The position numbers and the translations under genes were made by a program. DNA of 42,864 nt from Cyanobacteria bacterium RU_5_0 (GTDB lineage Bacteria; Cyanobacteriota; Cyanobacteriia; Elainellales; Elainellaceae): assembly GCA_012033255.1 (NCBI GenBank), contig JAAUSF010000032.1:1-42864 (forward strand), given 5' to 3'. Below, piece by piece: positions 40,859 through 42,864 of this stretch (its first letter is position 1; each line of letters begins with the position of its first letter). Under the pieces are notes generated by a model. It saw only the letters and a program-made list of their open reading frames with translations. It searched no databases and was not told the DNA's origin.

Positions 40859-42391
40859 CTAGCCACCAATCCCTAGACGACCCGCTAAGCTTGGGGTCAG
40901 GGGTAGTAATGTTGCTGCCATCAAGAACAGCACTAGCAGACCGAGCGCCGCCCTTGCATCATCGGGTTCTGGAAGTTCGTTGAGGGCAGGACGTTCTAAG
41001 TCGCGTTGCAAAAATAAAATCAGGACTGCCCAATACAGTGCTAGTGGATTCACTAAGGCTGCTAAGCCTAGCACAATTAGAGTCGCAATGGTTGTACGTC
41101 CGGCAACTTTACGTCCATATATGGATAGAACGATTCGTCCCCCGTCTAACTGTCCGGCAGGCATCAGGTTAATGGCAGTGATCACTAAGCCGATCCAACC
41201 GACAATGACAAGCGGGTGGATATCGACGATCGGCTGCTGCACGGCTGTCCCTAGAACCACTCGTGCCAGTGTCCCGACCAAAATCGACCCCTGGAAAAAC
41301 TCAGACGGAAGTTGAAACAAGCTGCCCGGATGGGACTGAACTAACCCTGTTACCAGCATTCCCAGGGCAACTAATCCACTCAGCGCTGGTCCTGCAAAGG
41401 CAATATCAAACAGGACGGAGCGATCGGGCAAGATTGATTCGATGCGCGTCAATGCGCCAAACGAGCCAATTTGCCAAGTCGGAATGAAAAAAGGAGGGCT
41501 AAGACGAATCTGATGGTATCGAGCCAGCAGGCGATGCCCGATTTCATGAGCCGCCAGAATTGAGATGATACCAAGACTGATAGGGAGGGCTTCAGCATAT
41601 CGATCGAGTTTGCTGAAGAAATCAAAACCGAGCAGCAGCCCTGCGGTCTCCATGCTGGTTGCGATCGTTGCCACCGCCAGAACCAGTGCCAGAATCGCTT
41701 GAGATACCGTTGTTGGCTTCGGATCGTTGGTACTCGGCAGAACAACAATGACAGGCTTATTTTCTACCCCTTCAATCAAGAAGAGACGATAGCGATCGCC
41801 CATTCGCTCTTTCAAACTAACGGAAAGGCGATCGTAACTCTGCTTCGGATCTCCCCGCAGATTGCCCTTAAGAATCACTCCATTCTGGTAAGGAATCGTT
41901 TCCGTCACAAAAAAAGTATCAATTCCAAAAATGCCCTTAATCGCCTGCAAGTCTTCCGCTGGAATCGGAGGCGTTGCCGAATTGGCAGAGACTAACTCTG
42001 GTTCATCCTTTATGATCGCTGCATTCTCCAAATTAGGAACAGCTTGTTCCGCCGTCGCATCTGGCTGATCTGATGTCATCGTTGAGTTGGCGATCGTCGA
42101 GAGTTCTTTCGTCGATAATTCTTTTGCGATGCTCTCCTCATCTGCAACGGCTCTCAGCCGTCTACCCAAGAGAATGTATAGCCCAACCGAGATAATCAAA
42201 AGGAACAAAACTCCAGCAAGATTCAGGTAGATGCCGATCGCGGATAAACCAAAAAACATCAGCCAAGGAGCCATCAGCACTACTGACTGGAGCCATGCCA
42301 GGAGTCCTAGTTTGCCAAAGGGGATGGCGCGGTAGAAGCCCCAACCCAATACTCCCAGGGCAATTAACAGAATTAACGCTGTTATCATCAT
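40859..42391 (-). CDS. Site-2 protease family M50 metalloprotease (EGY-like)
   Basis: An intramembrane zinc protease of about 510 residues. Two to three N-terminal membrane segments, a linker, a soluble domain (about 140-235, ADDLQAIKGIFGIDTFFV-like: PAEDLQAIKGIFGIDTFFVT), then the catalytic core with ILAAHEIGHRLLARYHQI (HExxH) and NLMPAGQLDGGRI (NxxPxxxLDGG). This layout matches cyanobacterial and plastid EGY proteases, which are needed for thylakoid development in plants. The start at 42391 has AGAGGA about 9 bases upstream; 42388 and 42433 are alternatives. Probably heads a short operon with the PIN gene. Confidence 0.9.
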   Translation of the reverse strand: MMITALILLIALGVLGWGFYRAIPFGKLGLLAWLQSVVLMAPWLMFFGLSAIGIYLNLAGVLFLLIISVGLYILLGRRLRAVADEESIAKELSTKELSTIANSTMTSDQPDATAEQAVPNLENAAIIKDEPELVSANSATPPIPAEDLQAIKGIFGIDTFFVTETIPYQNGVILKGNLRGDPKQSYDRLSVSLKERMGDRYRLFLIEGVENKPVIVVLPSTNDPKPTTVSQAILALVLAVATIATSMETAGLLLGFDFFSKLDRYAEALPISLGIISILAAHEIGHRLLARYHQIRLSPPFFIPTWQIGSFGALTRIESILPDRSVLFDIAFAGPALSGLVALGMLVTGLVQSHPGSLFQLPSEFFQGSILVGTLARVVLGTAVQQPIVDIHPLVIVGWIGLVITAINLMPAGQLDGGRIVLSIYGRKVAGRTTIATLIVLGLAALVNPLALYWAVLILFLQRDLERPALNELPEPDDARAALGLLVLFLMAATLLPLTPSLAGRLGIGG

Positions 42392-42433
42392 TCTCCCAAT
42401 TCCTCTGCCGAATGACAGAGCCAGCGAAGGCAC

Positions 42434-42702
42434 ACCGGATGGTTGGCTTTAGATGTCAAACCTGACTGTGGAACACTGTATTACTTACGTTTCTTAAGGG
42501 ATCGAGCGTTGCGATCGACCTCAAACAAGCCACTACAACCTCGCTTGAACTCTGGCGTTTTTCTTAAAGCTAACAGTCTATCAACCGTAATTCAACGGAA
42601 TAGAGCATAAGGATAACAGGTTTGTGGGTAGGGTGGGGAGGGGGGAAAGTGGGGGGATGGGGATGAAGGATAAAGGATCACGTAGGTGAAGCTAATAAAT
42701 TG
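42434..42702. other. Intergenic region with degenerate heptamers
   Basis: No gene seen. Contains a G-rich block (GTGGGTAGGGTGGGGAGGGG) and GGATGAAGGATAAAGGAT, the complement of the TTCATCC/TTTATCC heptamer family. Confidence 0.5.
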
Positions 42703-42864
42703 CCACCTGTAAATTTTCTGTTGATATATGGCGTGGTGTCGGGGCAATCCCTGCGTGGTTGCCTTGGCTTCCCTGCGTGGTTGCTTGGCTTAGCAGGCAG
42801 ACACGTGGTCTGCCCCGACCGATGCATGAGTATATGGCGTGGTTGCCTTGGCTTCCCAGCGTGG
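42703..42864. mobile_element. MITE-like element, family A, copy 3 (cut by window end)
   Basis: The left terminal repeat CCACCTGTAAATTTTCTGTT is followed by GATATATGGCGTGGTGTCGG, repeated GCGTGGTTGCCTTGGCTT units and the CAGACACGTGGTCTG palindrome. The right end lies beyond the window. It is the best-preserved left half of the family. Confidence 0.8.

Overview
The window is chromosomal DNA of a cyanobacterium, most likely a filamentous Leptolyngbya/Oscillatoria-like one. Evidence: many GCGATCGC (HIP1) palindromes and CGATCG cores, NtcA with a canonical GTAN8TAC site, an LL-diaminopimelate aminotransferase, OprB-type porin sequence, DUF2358, a TLP18.3/Psb32-like TPM protein, an EGY-like site-2 protease, and heptanucleotide STRR repeats. 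No rRNA, CRISPR array, prophage or intact transposase gene is visible. The window does not identify the species.

Layout. (1) 1-9.1 kb: short-chain dehydrogenase, copper amine oxidase (reverse), two RTX calcium-binding proteins with related C-termini, an OprB-type porin that lacks its SLH region, and a two-component pair. An 8-bp minisatellite with a common 28-bp tail lies at both ends of this block. (2) 9.1-10 kb: decayed gene, then a strong orphan terminator facing an unannotated stretch. (3) 10-18.5 kb: housekeeping genes: conserved membrane protein, cobH, TPM protein, prfC, ntcA and fabI in divergent orientation around an NtcA site, a pilin-like protein, tRNA-Leu(GAG), dapL. (4) 18.5-24 kb: DUF2358 protein, single-domain response regulator, two tandem DUF2294 proteins, SpoIID-like protein, GNAT acetyltransferase, small conserved protein. 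(5) 24.2-36.1 kb: export region. A TetR regulator faces a perfect 25-bp operator, then a YbhG/F/S/R-like set (HlyD protein, fused two-NBD ATPase, two ABC-2 permeases), then an RND adaptor and RND pump. (6) 36.3-42.4 kb: recF, L,D-transpeptidase, DUF4383 protein, CheY-like regulator, tRNA-Glu(TTC), PIN-domain membrane protein and site-2 protease.

How genes work together. The TetR-HlyD-ABC-ABC-2-ABC-2 set reads as one drug or metabolite exporter under local repression, with a separate RND pump following. The TPM protein and cobH are co-oriented with a 37-bp gap; the PIN protein lies 16 bp downstream of the protease. The response regulator and kinase at 7.1-9.1 kb form one unit.

The most unusual layer is repetitive DNA. 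At least two MITE-like families, several short palindromic families and heptamer microsatellites fill the gaps. Heptamer or similar pyrimidine-rich repeats also sit in frame inside three otherwise conserved proteins (the ABC ATPase, the RND pump, RecF). Other points: tRNA-Glu appears one base short in the T-arm, and several enzymes carry substitutions at normally conserved positions (SDR Ser to Gly, RND TM4 Asp to Cys, transpeptidase Arg to His, ABC H-loop His to Pro). I did not find a clear new multi-gene defence or biosynthetic system.
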